Below, in pieces: positions 19,420 to 35,639 of a DNA stretch of 64,000 nucleotides; the first letter of the stretch is position 1, and each line of letters starts with the position of its first letter. The notes under the pieces were generated by a model that had not been told where the DNA came from, searched no databases, and saw only the letters and a program-made list of their open reading frames with translations. Where the stretch lies: assembly GCF_023065955.2 (NCBI RefSeq), contig NW_026622974.1:31775718-31839717 (forward strand), in the 5' to 3' direction. A program made the translations under genes and the position numbers. The stretch comes from Ursus arctos. Taxonomy: Eukaryota; Chordata; Mammalia; Carnivora; Ursidae.

Positions 19420-21983
<2,564 letters not shown>

Positions 21984-22060
21984 CTAGAACTACCATCACT
22001 GTGCCATGCTCTCTCTTCCTCTTCAGAGGTTCCACCACTGACAGCAACAACTTCACCTTC
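21984..22060 (-). CDS. PHIP: PHIP exon, acidic Ser/Glu segment (~residues 821-846)
   Basis: A 77-nt exon, too short to appear as an ORF. It encodes EGEVVAVSGGTSEEEERAW and HSDGSSS, ending in a split Ser codon. The sequence is acidic with clustered serines followed by D/E, resembling casein kinase 2 sites (inference). The acceptor is tttcttag, the donor AG|gtaatt. Confidence 0.95.
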
Positions 22061-22619
22061 CTAAGAAATATTTAACACATGTTTTATTGTGTAATTTTAC
22101 AAAATAACATTCTAGGATTACTAGAAAATATCAGTGATATCTAATAGTACCAATCACACTAGGATATTTACAATTAAAACCTGATTTTAACTGGTTGTAA
22201 AACATAGATCTTATATTTTAATACAACAAAATTATTAAATGTATCCAACAAAAAATGTATCCAATGAAATAATACCTATTAATATTGGATTCAGAGCAAT
22301 CTTTCAGATTATTAACATATTGAGACGCTTAAATTAGGAGTTTACATTTTATTTATCATTATTATTAAAATTAGCTTTACTACACACAAAAAAAGAGTGT
22401 TTCAACTTTGGTATTAAACAGTGGTAGAGGATTAAAAACTAGTCAAACACTGTTTCTCTTTAGTAAATATTCTCTGCTCAATATAGGACAGTGCAGTGAA
22501 GCCATTTTCTTTATAAAAATTGTTTTTTGGGGTCATAATATTTTATTCAATTTCTCCCTTGCTCAAATAAAATTTTATACTCCAATAAAAATAACAGCTC
22601 AAATTAATTAAGCTTTTAC

Positions 22620-22805
22620 TATATTACAGACACTATTCTAAGCATATGTATATATCATCCCATTTGATCTAGACAAAACACTACTGGTGATAGGGAGCAG
22701 TTATTTAAACAAAAGAAATTAAAGCTTAAAAAGGTTAAGAAATTTACCCTGGACAGAACAATTAATGAACAACTAAGCTACTCCAAAGTTTAGACTACTC
22801 TTCAC
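22620..22805 (-). repeat. MIR-like SINE fragment
   Basis: 'cagacactattctaagcata', 'tcatcccatttgatct' and 'aaaaggttaagaaatttacc' match, in antisense, the MIR consensus order. Confidence 0.6.
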
Positions 22806-23138
22806 AAGAATGGTTCAGTGTTATTACTTGCTGGGCACATTCACAGAATTTTTCAAAATGATAATGGAATGTATTCCTTTATTAATTAAATAAAATAGCA
22901 TATCTTGGGAGAAAAGTTTTCTTTTTGATGTTTTAATAATGAAGAATGTGTATTACACAGCTATTCCACAAAGTTTTGAAAACTAAGCAAATATGAAAAG
23001 ATCAAAATCCAACAGTAAATTTTATTTAGCAAATTTAATCTCTGCCCAGTATAACTGAAAAAAAGAATGTAAACAGATGATCTGATTATTCCCATCCTTA
23101 CTGTATATACTACTTCTTTAAAGGGAGAGAAAAGAAAT

Positions 23139-23373
23139 GTACTTCTATATTCTTTTTTTTTTTTTTTAAAGATTTTATTTATTTATTCGACAGAGATAGA
23201 GACAGCCAGCGAGAGAGGGAACACAAGCAGGGGGAGTGGGAGAGGAAGAAGCAGGCTCATAGCGGAGGAGCCTGATGTGGGGCTTGATCCCACAACGCCG
23301 GGATCACGCCCTGAGCCGAAGGCAGACGCTTAACTGCTATGCCACCCAGGCGCCCCTGTATTTCTATATTCTT
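23139..23373 (-). mobile_element. CAN-SINE with 16-bp target-site duplication
   Basis: The full minus copy (23155-23357) of the 'cgtgatccc…gaggagcct' sub-type is flanked by gtacttctatattctt (23139-23154) and gtatttctatattctt (23358-23373), with one mismatch. Confidence 0.96.
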
Positions 23374-24002
23374 AGTACAAAATTAAAAGGTACTATACAG
23401 AAGTACAAAATATTTGAACCAAAAAAAACCCAGGATTCTTTCCATTAATTAATATAAAGTACCCAAGATAATATTCCGTTCTCAATGTACTCCTCTAGAA
23501 ATTTATTTAATTGCTCTAAAAGGATGTTAAAATATAAGCAAATTAGTTTTGAAGACAAATGAAGGATTTAGTGAACTTTTTACGTAACAGATGTAACTGG
23601 AAATACATAAGGTTCTAATAAGCTGAATCATATTTAAAGTATTTTATAGGAACATATTATTAAAAGAATCATACTAAATCTTTCAAAACTAAAGAAACAT
23701 TTTATAGAGAGAAATAACTAGCTCACATATATTTTATGTTTTATGTGTATATCTAAACGGTCATGTATCAAATTTATGTTATTAGTATATCTGGTCTTTT
23801 TACCAGATTGGAAATATCATTTTCACCTGATCATCCTATGACCTAAAAGTCACTGGAGAATAACTTTTCAGTTGTGGTTAGCATACTCTCAATTTTGTTG
23901 CCATGTCTATAGAAAATATACTCAGAGAATTCGCATATATGTCTAACATTGCTTCGTAAATGTATATATAATAGTCAATAAGATCAGAGTCTTTGACGTA
24001 AC

Positions 24003-24035
24003 TGGGGGAGGGTGTGACGGGGGGGCGGGGGGAGG
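24003..24035 (+). other. G-rich tract, possible G-quadruplex
   Basis: Four or more G runs within about 33 bases: a run of 5, one of 3, then 7 and 6, followed by agg. The PHIP transcript carries the complementary C-rich strand here, so any quadruplex would form on the non-transcript strand of the DNA. Confidence 0.6.
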
Positions 24036-24289
24036 AACGAAGATGTTGTTAAGCATTTAATAAGATTAAGCTGTGATTGCAAATTGATTGCCTTTGTTGA
24101 AAGAATATGTAATGTAGCAGGTACAATGATATTTATGGGAGTAACTGTAAGGAAAATTTAAAATAAATTGAAAAGTCATAAACTGGTACAGAGATCAAAA
24201 ACTAACCAAAATTACCAAAGGTCTATTAATTAGTTATTATAGTTATAGACTATAGCTTCATGGTACTATTTTCAAAGCTTGGTTTTAGA

Positions 24290-24495
24290 GTAAAAGGACC
24301 CTGGGTTTAATTCCTGCTCTACCATTTCATAGTTAGGTACATAGGTAATCTAAACATCTTTGAACCTCAGATTCCTCACACGTAAAATAGGAATAATCAA
24401 TTCATATGCATTTGTTTTGTGAATTTGACATTATGAATATGTGTGCCATGCCTGGAACATACAAAACAGGTCTTCAGTAAATGGAAGCTATCACT
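24290..24495 (+). repeat. MIR SINE
   Basis: 'ggaccctgggtttaattcctgctctacc', 'aatctaaacatctttgaacctcag', 'cctcacacgtaaaatagg' and 'tcttcagtaaatgg' follow the MIR consensus in order; each differs at a few bases. Confidence 0.75.
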
Positions 24496-24627
24496 ATCAT
24501 TTTAAGACCCAGAAATACCATCTTTGAGTTACATCCATAAATTCATCAATGAATACAAAGAATAATAGTCATACTAAAAAAAAAAAGTTAAACTGGAAAC
24601 AAATTTATAAATGTGCTGAGATCTTAC

Positions 24628-24768
24628 ATCTGAAGAACTAGTGCCATTTTCTATCTCTTCTGAAGGTCTAGGAGTCTCCTCCAAAGCAGATCTTGTACGG
24701 TAATTGTGTTGATTTGCCTGCTGCCGTTTGGATTCTCCAAGATCCAGGAAATGTTCGTGAGCATGATT
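24628..24768 (-). CDS. PHIP: PHIP exon, linker with acidic start (~residues 774-820)
   Basis: This 141-nt, 47-codon exon is in phase 0 at both ends. It encodes [40 protein letters not shown] and NGTSSSD. The SSSD end begins the phospho-acceptor-rich acidic region that continues in the next exon (EGEVVAVSGG). The acceptor is ttttccag, the donor GAT|gtaaga. Confidence 0.97.
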
Positions 24769-25490
24769 CTGGAAAAGTAAATTAAATTTATTTAAAGTAG
24801 GATTAACGAGCATGCTTTTTACTTTGTAAGTTGTATATTTTTTAATTATAAAAAAATCCATTCATATTGAAGATACTCATGTAAGTGGACCCTGGTACCA
24901 ATTCAAATATTTTAACATTACATTAAGTTAAATCACAGCTTTGTGATATGTTGAAATTCACTTGCTGGTTTAATAAGTTATAAAAAAATTTTTTTTTCTG
25001 ATTAAGTGATATAGACTAAAGGATTCATAATACCAGACTAACAAATTCTCCTATACCCACACTAACATATAGAACGGATATGAGAGAGGACCATGAGCTG
25101 TGAGGCCATATGTAACAGGCAGAGGCAAAACGGAATCCAAAATGGTGGTCACAAAACTACCCTGCCACTATGAGGCTAGGACACCAGTTGGCTATCTGTC
25201 TTTTGCTACAGAATGAATATAGCAAATGAGAACACAATTAACAATCATCAAAAAAATTGATAAAGTCCAACATGGTAACAGAAATGAACAAACTCAACAA
25301 ACACAAGAATTCACACCTGGAAAAAAAAAAAAACCAAACTTGTGTCTATATAAAAAAAGAATAAAGATTACTTTCAAAAAAAGACTGACATCAGATTTAT
25401 ATATACAATATATTATCAATACACATCACACAAGAAGAAAATCTTCCAAGTGACAGAAAATAACTTCAGATCTATAACTATATCCTCACT

Positions 25491-26935
25491 TTTGTTTTTT
25501 CCTTCTCATTAAACTTTGTTTTAATGGGTCTCAAAATTCTGTGACCGATTTCTGGCCAAGTTGTTTACATTAAAAAGTACTGACTGATTGATTCACTTAT
25601 TTATTATTTTGAAGATTTATTTATTTTAGAGGGAGAGCACAAGCGAGAGAGAGAGGATCTCAAGCAGACTGCACTGAGCATGGGGCCCAACTTGGGGCTC
25701 AATCTCATCACCCTGAGATCATGACCTGAGCCAAAAGGAAGAGTAAGACACTTAACCGATTGCATCACCCAGGTGCCCCTAAAAAATACTGATTTAAAAA
25801 CTAATTATCTTAAAATTGCTACACACTCACACAAACCAAATGGTTCTTTCCTTCAAGGTTTTATGATGCCATTATCACTAAACGGTTTCCTAATTAAATG
25901 GTGGATTGAGACAAATAGTTCTGAGATCACTCTTCTACCACCGATTAAGACAGGGTGGCAGGTATTATGGATAATATTCATTTAGCCTTCTGAGCTTTCT
26001 GGGCAGACTTGGTGACCTTGGCAGCTCCAGCAGCCTTTTTGTCCACTGCTTTGTTTACACCCATGGTAACTGTCTTATGTCACAAAGAGCCAAATGGCTC
26101 CGACGAGGACAGTCAGAGAAGCTCTCAACACACATGGGCCTGCCAGGAACTATATCAACTATGGCAGCATCGACAGATTTCAAGAATTCAGGGCCATCTA
26201 TCATCTTCCTCCCAGAACAGCAATCAATCTTCTTCTTTGGCCTAGCAAACTTGCAAGCAATGTGAAGCTGTGTGACAATTCAGTACAGGTGTATAGCCAG
26301 CACTGATTTGGCCTGGATGACTCAAGATACTGGATAACCTGAGCTGCGAAGCCAGCTGCTTCCACTGGTGGCTTGTTTTTGCTGTCAGCAGCTACACTGT
26401 CATGGCAAGCATCTTCTATAAATATGCTCTTGACATGAAAGCCACATTAGCCCCAGAAGAGCTTCACTCAAAGCTTCATGGTGCACACGTTTCAACAGAC
26501 TTTACTATAATTGTAATGGTAACTGGAGCAAAGGTGACCACCATGCCCCGTCTGAGAATACTCGTCACCACTTGGCCCATAGGCACAGCACCAATACCAC
26601 TCAATTTTGTGGACATCATGGAGGAACAGGCACAAGTGTTTGTTGGTTGGATGAGTTGGTGGCAAGATGTCCATAACTACATACAGCATGGTTCCACTGG
26701 CACTGTCACCTTTACGGGTAGACTTTACATCCCTTGAACCAATGCACATTAGCACTTATTTCTAGCATGTACCATTCTGACCAGAAATAGGCATAAATGC
26801 TACTGTGTGGAGATTATAACCAATTTTCTTAATATAGGTGCTGATTCCTCAAAGATGTGTTCATAAATCTCCTTCTGGCTATGGGTGCTCAATGGAATTC
26901 ATTTGTTAACAGCAAATAAGAAGTGTAACATTAGT
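25491..26935 (-). pseudogene. EEF1A1P: EEF1A1 processed pseudogene, 5'-truncated
   Basis: A retrocopy of the mRNA for translation elongation factor 1-alpha 1, which delivers aminoacyl-tRNA to the ribosome. It is intronless and reads on the minus strand from about codon 145 of 462 (VNKMDS region near 26900) to the stop TGA at 25978-25980, whose preceding codons still read AAKVTKSAQKAQKAK. Recognisable blocks include ASGT…ILPPT.PT.K near 26650-26720 and the 3' UTR down to 25501, ending in an A-rich tail (T-rich on plus, 25491-25500). It has frameshifts and many substitutions, so no functional protein is possible. A SINE splits the UTR at 25584-25780. Truncation at the 5' end is typical of L1-driven retrocopies. 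Confidence 0.93.
25572..25792 (-). mobile_element. CAN-SINE inserted in the pseudogene 3' UTR
   Basis: The minus copy (25584-25780) interrupts the EEF1A1 UTR. Flanks aaaaagtactga (25572-25583) and aaaaaatactga (25781-25792) match except at one base; both lie within the UTR sequence, so the SINE came after the retrocopy. Confidence 0.92.
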
Positions 26936-28849
26936 CAAGTTATGTTCGTTTGTGGGTGATTTTTTCTCTCCAGAAACTTTTAGAATATTGTTTTAATTGC
27001 TTTCAAATCTTATTATAATGTACTTAGTTGAGGTTTTTTAAAATTTTAAATTCTATATTATTTTTTCCTTATTTATCCTGTTTGACACATGATATCTTTT
27101 CCTATTTATCCTCTTTGGCACACGAGCCAGAGGTTAATTTTAGGAAAATTCTGGTTCATTATTTTTTCAACCCTTTCCTTCCTCTGTATTTTCTCTTCTT
27201 CAAAGACTCATTAAATACTGACTATACCACTACTTCTAATATTGTGTGTTCTTTCTACATATATCCACATACACATTACATAAATACATATGTTTGCTTT
27301 TTAGATTTCCCTTTTCTTTCCATCATTTCATCCCTTGTTGATACATTCTGGGAGAGTTCTTCAACTTGACATTCCAGCTTAGTAACTCATTTTTCATTCT
27401 TCTAGTCAAGTCATCCACTGAGTTCTCTATTTCAATAATGATGTGTTTCATCCCAATTTATCTAGTAGGAGCCTCTCCAGAACGGCTTTTTCTTATATTT
27501 CCAATATCCCCTCCTAGCTCTAAGAATATGCTATTTCAAATATCTGTACTGTGCATTCCATTAGTTTCCCTATGTAAGTCATGTAAATCCATCTACAGTG
27601 TGGTTTTGTTCCATCATGGTTTGGCTTCACAAGTGTTAGGGTGCTAATATTGCATTAAGGAGGAGAGAGAAAAGAGCAAAAATCTAGGTCTTGCTTTGCA
27701 CTCCTTGCTTTGCACAGATTCTGGATGTGCACTTCAAGACCTATATAATACTGCAATCTGAGTTCAACCATTCCCTGTTCCTCCACCCACCTCCACTCTC
27801 CGGTTCCTTCTCCACAACCGGTATTGTCACAAGAACCCTGCCCTCACTTCAGCCCTACTCTTGTCTGAACAGCTGCTAGTAACAGCCAAGCGAAACAAAA
27901 GACATTTCCACTTACAAGACATTTCCACATACAAGGATATAAGATTCACTTTACCTGGATTTTCTCTAAAAGGATCACTGAAGGGCTTTCTAATTTTGTA
28001 GAAATTTTGGGAAATACGTAAAGGTATAAAAAGGATATACTGTTCAACTACAATCATAAATTTCATAAATTTTGAGTAATATGTGAAGAATGTAATGTAC
28101 ACCTGTTTCTTTCATCTAACATAAATATATTTACCTACAATTCAAATGCATTTAATTAAAAATTGCTATTTGTTCCATTTTGTAAAGCTTTCTCAATTTC
28201 ATATTTCTTGAGGATAAATTCCATGTCAAAGACATTAATGTTTTTAAAGCTTTCATAAATAATATGGTGGAAGGGAAAGCTGGCTGTCAACCAACAACTG
28301 TTCTCTTTTTGCACACACACAAAAATTTTCTTTGTCAGAATTTCATATGACTAAAATTCTGCCCAATGGGATATTTGGCACAATGTTGCAGAGCAACTTC
28401 AAGGAATGTTCCTCAATAGAGCGTATGTGCCCTCTGCACTTTCCTTATTGACTTGATCCTCCATCCTTCAACCTTAAATGAGAAAGCTGATATCTTGAGG
28501 CAGGAATTCAAATTCACACCCAAGAGAATCAGAAAAATGAAAGAGCTTCAGTTCTCAACACCAACACCATCATACTGGGTCTGGACCAACTGACTGAGGC
28601 TTTTCTATCAGAGATAAATATTATAACCATTTATTTAAGCCACTGTAATTTTGGAACCAAACCTGCCACTAAAAATCATATTACTACTATTATTATAACT
28701 GTTTTCTCAGCAATTTTTGTATTTATACTTCCTACCTACGCAGTATCTTTTATTTTTAGAAGAAAAAATCATTGGAACTCTGAGATGAAAGATGGCCATC
28801 TCATAATTTGTACACCCATAGGTTTGTTTTCAAACCTTTCTTTATTTTC

Positions 28850-29290
28850 ATAGAATTTGAAAAACAAAAAATAAGGTCATAAACATTACTGTTCTACTTG
28901 TTTTCTTCACTTAAAATATATCATGAACATTTCTCTAAGGCAATGGAATTCTAACTCATTTAGTTAAAAAGCTGCATAATATTCCTTGGGTAAATACATA
29001 GCATGACAGCCTACCTCTCTTCCACCAATGGACACTAAAGTCATTCTAGTTGTTGCTACAACTATAAATATAAATATGTGAGTGTACAGACACACATATA
29101 TATACATACATTCACATCAGTACTTTTCTATAAGAAAATACTTTGAAGAAAAGTACCACTATTGGATTAAAAGTAAGTGTACTCTTTTAATTTTAATAGA
29201 TATTACCATATTCCATCCAAAAAAGTGGTAGCAATACAAACTCTCACCATCCTATGAGTTTATATCGCCACATCCTTAGATTCTGGCAAA
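28850..29290 (-). repeat. Old L1 fragment
   Basis: 'taaaatatatcatgaacatttctc', 'gctgcataatattcc' and 'accaatggacactaaagtcat' match the antisense of the 3' part of old L1 ORF2. Heavily diverged. Confidence 0.5.
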
Positions 29291-30267
29291 GGGTATGCTT
29301 CTCAGCCACCATGAGAAACCACCCAACCAACCAATCAAACACCACCAACAAACACCCTCCCCGGAAACGAAAGATTACCTCAGATTATAAATGGGAACCT
29401 TTGTGGGGTCCTACTGATCCCAGGGTATGATACCCTTAATAAACGAAAATATAAAATAGCAAAGGACTACCTGAGTCCTTTAAAAAGAAGAGTCACAAAA
29501 TCAAAGAGTTCTAGAAAAGGACACTAATATACAGGTTTAAGGACCCAAATAGAAAGAGAAAGGAGAACAAAGCAGGGTCATGAGACCAGTTATTTTTTGT
29601 TTAATTAGGTGCTTAGATGGTTACTTGCAAATGAAAAGACGTTCTAGTTTACCTCAATTCTTAGCTTTCAAACGAAGGTGGTTTGAGAAAGAAAAAGAAT
29701 GGAAGAATGGATAATTGTGATTCCTTGACACTCAAGGAGATAAATGCACATCTTTCCCAGATTAGGGCATAAACCAACTGAAATCCATTGGATCTAAAAG
29801 TTTCTCCAGAGTAGGACGACAGAGAAACCAACAAGGCAAACTAATACAAACAACTTCCTTCTTTTAATGGGGAAAATAAGAACTATTATTTATAATAGCA
29901 TAGCTGACTTACCTACAGTAACAGGTGCAAAACAGAAAAAAAGAAAAAATAGGACAAAAAACAAAACCAAAAAAAACTGTTTTAGAGTGTGCAACCAATG
30001 GCAGAGCTAAAAAAAAAAAAAAAAAAGATCTTGCTTAGGCTTACGATATAATTTATTACATTTAATGGGCATGTAACAGTTGGCATTTGGGAAAAAGGTA
30101 TACTAGAAGGCAGTAAAATAAAAAATTTAAAGTGGTAACAGATAACCTAAAGAGATAATCAAGAATTAACTATATCAACTTTATTTCATTAATTATTTTT
30201 ACAATGTTAACATTTTTAACTACAAAGGGGCTTAAAGTAGTCACTATATTTATGAAGCATAGTATTA

Positions 30268-30420
<153 letters not shown>

Positions 30421-31274
30421 TTAAAAGCCATACATGTTAATTTAGAATTTTTACAACTGATTTCACTCTGAAAGGCATGTTCAGTGTCAGAGAGGGAATG
30501 TTACTCCTGATGTTTTCTTTTCAGACAGAGGCATGTGATAAAGATTTCTGACTTTAAACGCACAGATTGTTAACTCTGGACATTTGGCATTAAATGACTG
30601 GAATACTGGAAAGAGTCTACTTGAATTTGATACTACTGTTTCTGTTTATGGTCTCTGGCAAATCAAATATTCAGTACTGGGAACATGGTTATTCCTAAGG
30701 TAACTGCTCCAAGGGTGAGAAATTGGATTTATTATCTTTTTTTAAATTATGCCAGTGTAGGGCTGTGATAATCTCTTATGCCATATGGATAGCTACAATC
30801 TTAAAAAAAAGAGGCACAAGAGAACTTTGAGGTTGAATTAATATACTCCTAAAGCCCTGAAAGAACTATATTCTCTCCAATGAAAAGCAGGTCTTCCATT
30901 CATTCCAGGCACTGAGCTGAAAGTAAGCAACAGAAAAAGTTGAGGAACATTAACTGTGAACTTTAATTTCATGGAAACTGAACTTACAAGGGCAAGAAAA
31001 TTTATTTTTAATTCCTTACAACTTCAAAGTTTTTGACCTGCAGGGGTATTTAATTTTGGAACTTTAATTTTTCCCTGGAGATTTCATATTCAAACTTGGA
31101 AGAACACTACAATGTTGATATTTTATTATTAGAGTATATTAATGTCATTTCACTTAATTGCAGAATCTCTAATGCAGCTGGTAATAATTCTGAATGGAAA
31201 ATAAAATGAGTAAATTTAAATCTAGTGAAAAGAATGGCCTTGATTTAATTTTTTGTTTCACCTTAATTATTTAT

Positions 31275-32560
31275 TCTTTTTTAATTAAACTTTTTACTGG
31301 AATAACTGTAGATTCACATAGAGTTTTAAGAAAGAATATAGAAATTCCTTGTCTCCTTTACGCAGTTTCCCCTAATTGTAGCATCTTGCAAAACTACAGT
31401 ACAGTATCACAACCTGGATGCTGACACTGATAAAAAGCACCAGCACTATTAAGAACCCAGTTTTACTTCTACTAGTGGGTGCATGTGTATTTAGTTCTAT
31501 TCAAGTTTATCAATGTGCTGGTTTGTGTATCCATTACCCCAGATAAGATACAGAACATTTCCATCACCACAAAGATCCCTTATGGTGTACTTTTCATAAT
31601 CATACCCACACCTTTCTCTCTTCTCCCTCAACCCTTCCTCTCTACAAGGTCTAACAATCACTAATCTGTTCTCTACCTTTACAGGTATTTTAATAATAGT
31701 CCATAAATTATGTAAACCTTTGAGACTGGTTTCTCACTCAGCATAATTTCCTCAAGATTCATTCAATCTTTTCTATCAATAGGTTGTTCCTTTTTGTTAC
31801 AGAGTAGTATTCCATGGTGTGGAATCTGTTTAACCATGTACTCACTGAGGACATCTGGGTTGTTTCTAGTTCTTGGCTATTACAAATAAAGCTGCTATAC
31901 ACTGATGTACAGGTTTTTGTGTGAACATAAGTTATCACTTCTTTGGGATAAATGCCCAAGAGTGGAATCACTGAATAATATAGTAGTCATACATTTAGGT
32001 TTTAAAAAAAGTGGCAAACTGTTTTCCAGAGTGGCCACAATATTTTACATTCCCATCAGTAATGCATGAGTGATGCAGTTTCTCCACACCTTCCTTGGCG
32101 CACTGGGTGATGTTACTATATTTTTGTCATTCTGACAGGTATATAGAGATTATTTCCCTGTGATTTTATTTGTATTTCAATAATGGCTAATGATGTCAAG
32201 TATCTTTTCATGTACTTATATCCCATCTGCATATCCTCTTTGATGACATGCCTGTGTCTTCTGCCCATTGTCTGAGCGGATTTTTTAGTTTACTGTTGAG
32301 TTTTTTCTTTCCTTTCTTTTTTTTAATAGATTTTATATATTTATCTGACAGAGAAAGAGCACAAGCAGGGGGAGAGAGGAGGAGAAGCAGGTTCCCTGGT
32401 GAGCAGGGAGCTCAATGTGGCGCTCAATCGCAGGACCTTGGGATCATGACCTGAGCCGCAGGCAGGCACTTAACTGACTGAACCACGCAGGCACCCCTAC
32501 TGTTGAGTTTCGAGAGTTCTTTATATATTCTAGGTAACAGCCTTTCGTTGGAATCCAACC
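31275..32560 (-). repeat. Old L1 3' end, interrupted by a SINE
   Basis: On the minus strand the ORF2 end still shows MEYYSVTKRNN-like sequence (the usual MEYYSAIKKNE region), followed by an L1M-type 3' UTR ('ggggaaactgcgtaaagg…tgtgaatctacagttattcc'). The 5' part continues past the SINE at 32304-32497 to about 32560. Confidence 0.75.
32291..32510 (-). mobile_element. CAN-SINE nested in L1
   Basis: The minus copy (32304-32497) is flanked by a perfect tactgttgagttt duplication at 32291-32303 and 32498-32510, which is L1 sequence. It therefore post-dates the L1. Confidence 0.95.
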
Positions 32561-33560
32561 AATGTGACTGGATTTAATTTTAATTAATGTAACAGGTCTG
32601 ACCCACTTAAGAGCCTTCTAGGGGCAAACTGCAAACTATCTATGAGGGGGACATAGCCCAGGAAGATTCTCAAAGTACTAAGTATCAGGGGCAAAACTCC
32701 GGGAAGGTCAAAAATCCTTTGAAGTCATGAAGCCCTGCTTGACCACTGGCTCAATGAAAAAGGGATAAAAAGGTAAAGAACATATAGAGAGAAACGAATC
32801 TTCCCCCCTCCTCCTATTTCCTTCCATGTACAGGGACCTTCATCACCAACTAGTAACCCACTCCTTGCCTCTCTTAACCTCCTTACTCATTCTTTTCCAG
32901 GGAAGAAGTGAACTAATTAATTGGTGTGCTCTGGATGGAAAAACCAGCTTAGTATGGGCCAGTCCTATGCCCTTATTTACAATGTATACATTTTGCTCTG
33001 CATTTTAAAGACCCAAACCCCACTACCTCAGATGGGAAGAAATATTGTGATCCAGTGCTACCTTTTATTTGGGGTTCAGAACTAGAAACACACTTTCATG
33101 CAGATTAAAGCCACATCCTTCACCGTTGTCTCAATAACAAAAAGTAACATTGTGATTTCATATCTCATTCTTTTGTATGTTCACTTCCTTTAGAACTCTT
33201 AAGATGGGTGTTACTTACTACACCCCCTTCAAACCTTAACATTAAAATTAAAAAATGGACAAAAATCCAACTAAAAATACACTGTAAGAGTTCATTTTTA
33301 TTAAGGATATATGGGTATACTTGTTATCACATAAAGTTATTGTTCAAATTTATACTTTACTTGTATAATTAATGTTAAATCCTAACACAAATTTGAAGCA
33401 TTGTTCAATCAAAAAGCATAACCTATATAAACATTCATGTTTAGTGTTTTTTAAATTATATAATTACTATCTTTTGAGTTTAAGAACTAGAAAAATCTTA
33501 AAATCAAATTTACATTTTGATCTTCATGGTTTTTATTATAGCATAGTATTATACTATGTA

Positions 33561-33875
33561 GAGTTGACCCTTGAATGGGTTAGAACTATGTGGGTCCACT
33601 TACATGTGGATTTTTTACACAGAGTAGTGTAAATGTATTTTCTCTTCCTTCTGATTTTCTTAATAACATTTTCCTTTCTCAAGCTTACTTTATTGTAAGA
33701 ATACAGTATATAATACATATAACATACATATGTGCTAGCTGACTGTTTGTTATCAAGGCTTCCAATTAAGAGGAAGCTTATCAGTAGTTGAGTTTTTGGG
33801 TAGTAAAAAATTATATGCAAAATTTCAATTATGCAGGGGGTCAACATCCCAATTCCCATGTTGTTCAAGGATCAG
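33561..33875 (+). mobile_element. Tigger/MER2-like DNA transposon, second copy
   Basis: Same family and orientation as 10769-11079: it begins gttgacccttgaatgggtt, contains 'cttactttattgtaagaatac' and 'aattatgcagggggtcaac', and ends ttgttcaaggatca. No coding capacity. Confidence 0.75.
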
Positions 33876-34440
33876 TATTAGCTGGATTCATATGGACCAC
33901 ATTCATGAATATTTACATTACTAAATCACAAGGAATCAAAAGGAACTGGATATAAAGTTCCTTTACAACATAGGCCTTGAGAACAGAATTATATCAATAT
34001 TTAATTTATAAATGTATACAGTTGAATATAAAAAAATCATTAAAGAATCATTTTAATATATAAAAATGTTTATATAATGTATTACCAACAAATAATGCCA
34101 TATATTTTCACTCCGAAGTATGTGAATATGGTGTGAATAGTTAGTAAAATCTATAAAAAATTATAACAAACTTCATGAAATGTGTTTTAAGATGCAGTTA
34201 AATAAGACAAACTAAGATTTAAATATGCTACTCACCTTAACACATTCTCCCCGTATCTTTTACATTAATTATAGAAAAGGACATGACCAAAATTTAATTA
34301 TCTTCCAGAACCATGACTAGTTTAAAATACTAGCTCTTCATATAAATTTAAAATAAATTACAACTTGAAGGTACTTTGAAGGCTGTAATTCAAAATAAAC
34401 ATAAACAACGGTGGTACATAAAACTTCACAACTCCCCTTA

Positions 34441-34656
<216 letters not shown>

Positions 34657-35233
34657 TTAGAAACATTATGCTTATAGCAGAAAACAAAGTCTTTATTACC
34701 TTCCACATGAAAATTCATATTTGGCAAATAATTAAATGATCAAATCAGGAACCAAAAACCACAGGCAAAAGTTTAATGAAAACAAAACATGGCTATTCAG
34801 TTAATTAGATAAACTAATGAACCATAACTATTGACGGATTTAACATGTAAAATCATTAATTTTTAAAAAATGCTTTGTATTTTAGGAAAACTATTAAGAA
34901 GCAAAAATAGACAAACCCAAGAATATTTATGGTTCATAAATCTGCTTTAACTTCTCTCTGAAAATAATATGTGACAATAGGGCAGTGAGATATTTGAGAA
35001 TGTGGAGTGTATTCCATACGTTATTGAATAGATTTAAAGTTTTTTTCAGGTTCTACATGTTTACTATAGGAAATCTGGAAGAATATACATATTTAAAGAC
35101 TCATTATCTACAGTCTGAAATCTTACATTATGAACATTTTCTTAGGCATTACATATTTTTAAAAACCTGATCATTCTGGCAGCCTAATATTTCATTCTAT
35201 GGATGTGCCACAATTCGTTTAATCAGTTCTTTA

Positions 35234-35455
<222 letters not shown>

Positions 35456-35639
35456 TTAAGGACACTTTAGTCAACTAGTCAAACCATTTTACTAATTAAG
35501 CTTACTGTGAGTCCAGAATTAAGCATAAATTTTGCTTGAGTACAAGACCTTAGATCTAAAATGATTAACTTGAAATGATGGCAGTAAAATACACATACAT
35601 ATACATACAACCAGGAATATACTAACTCAATCCTAATTT

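Larger units (their letters stand above)
22061..24627. other. PHIP intron with SINE, two MIRs and a G-rich tract
   Basis: Contains the SINE at 23155-23357, MIR-like pieces at 22620-22805 and 24290-24495, and a G-rich tract at 24003-24035. Nothing else is recognised. Confidence 0.6.

Noticed and set aside
26402..26737. 111-codon plus-strand ORF, and neighbouring plus ORFs at 26009-26306
   Set aside because: Antisense of the EEF1A1 pseudogene; no independent coding signal.
27028..27647. Two adjoining plus ORFs of 113 and 93 codons
   Set aside because: Low-complexity Phe/Ser/Leu-rich translation of T-rich sequence, possibly an ancient LINE in antisense; no domain or splice context.
28440..28670. 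Possible old LTR (ending 'ttaagccactgtaatttt')
   Set aside because: Only a short stretch resembles a MaLR-type LTR end; too diverged to annotate.
31759..31971. 70-codon minus ORF containing MEYYSVTKRNN
   Set aside because: Remnant of L1 ORF2, not a gene.
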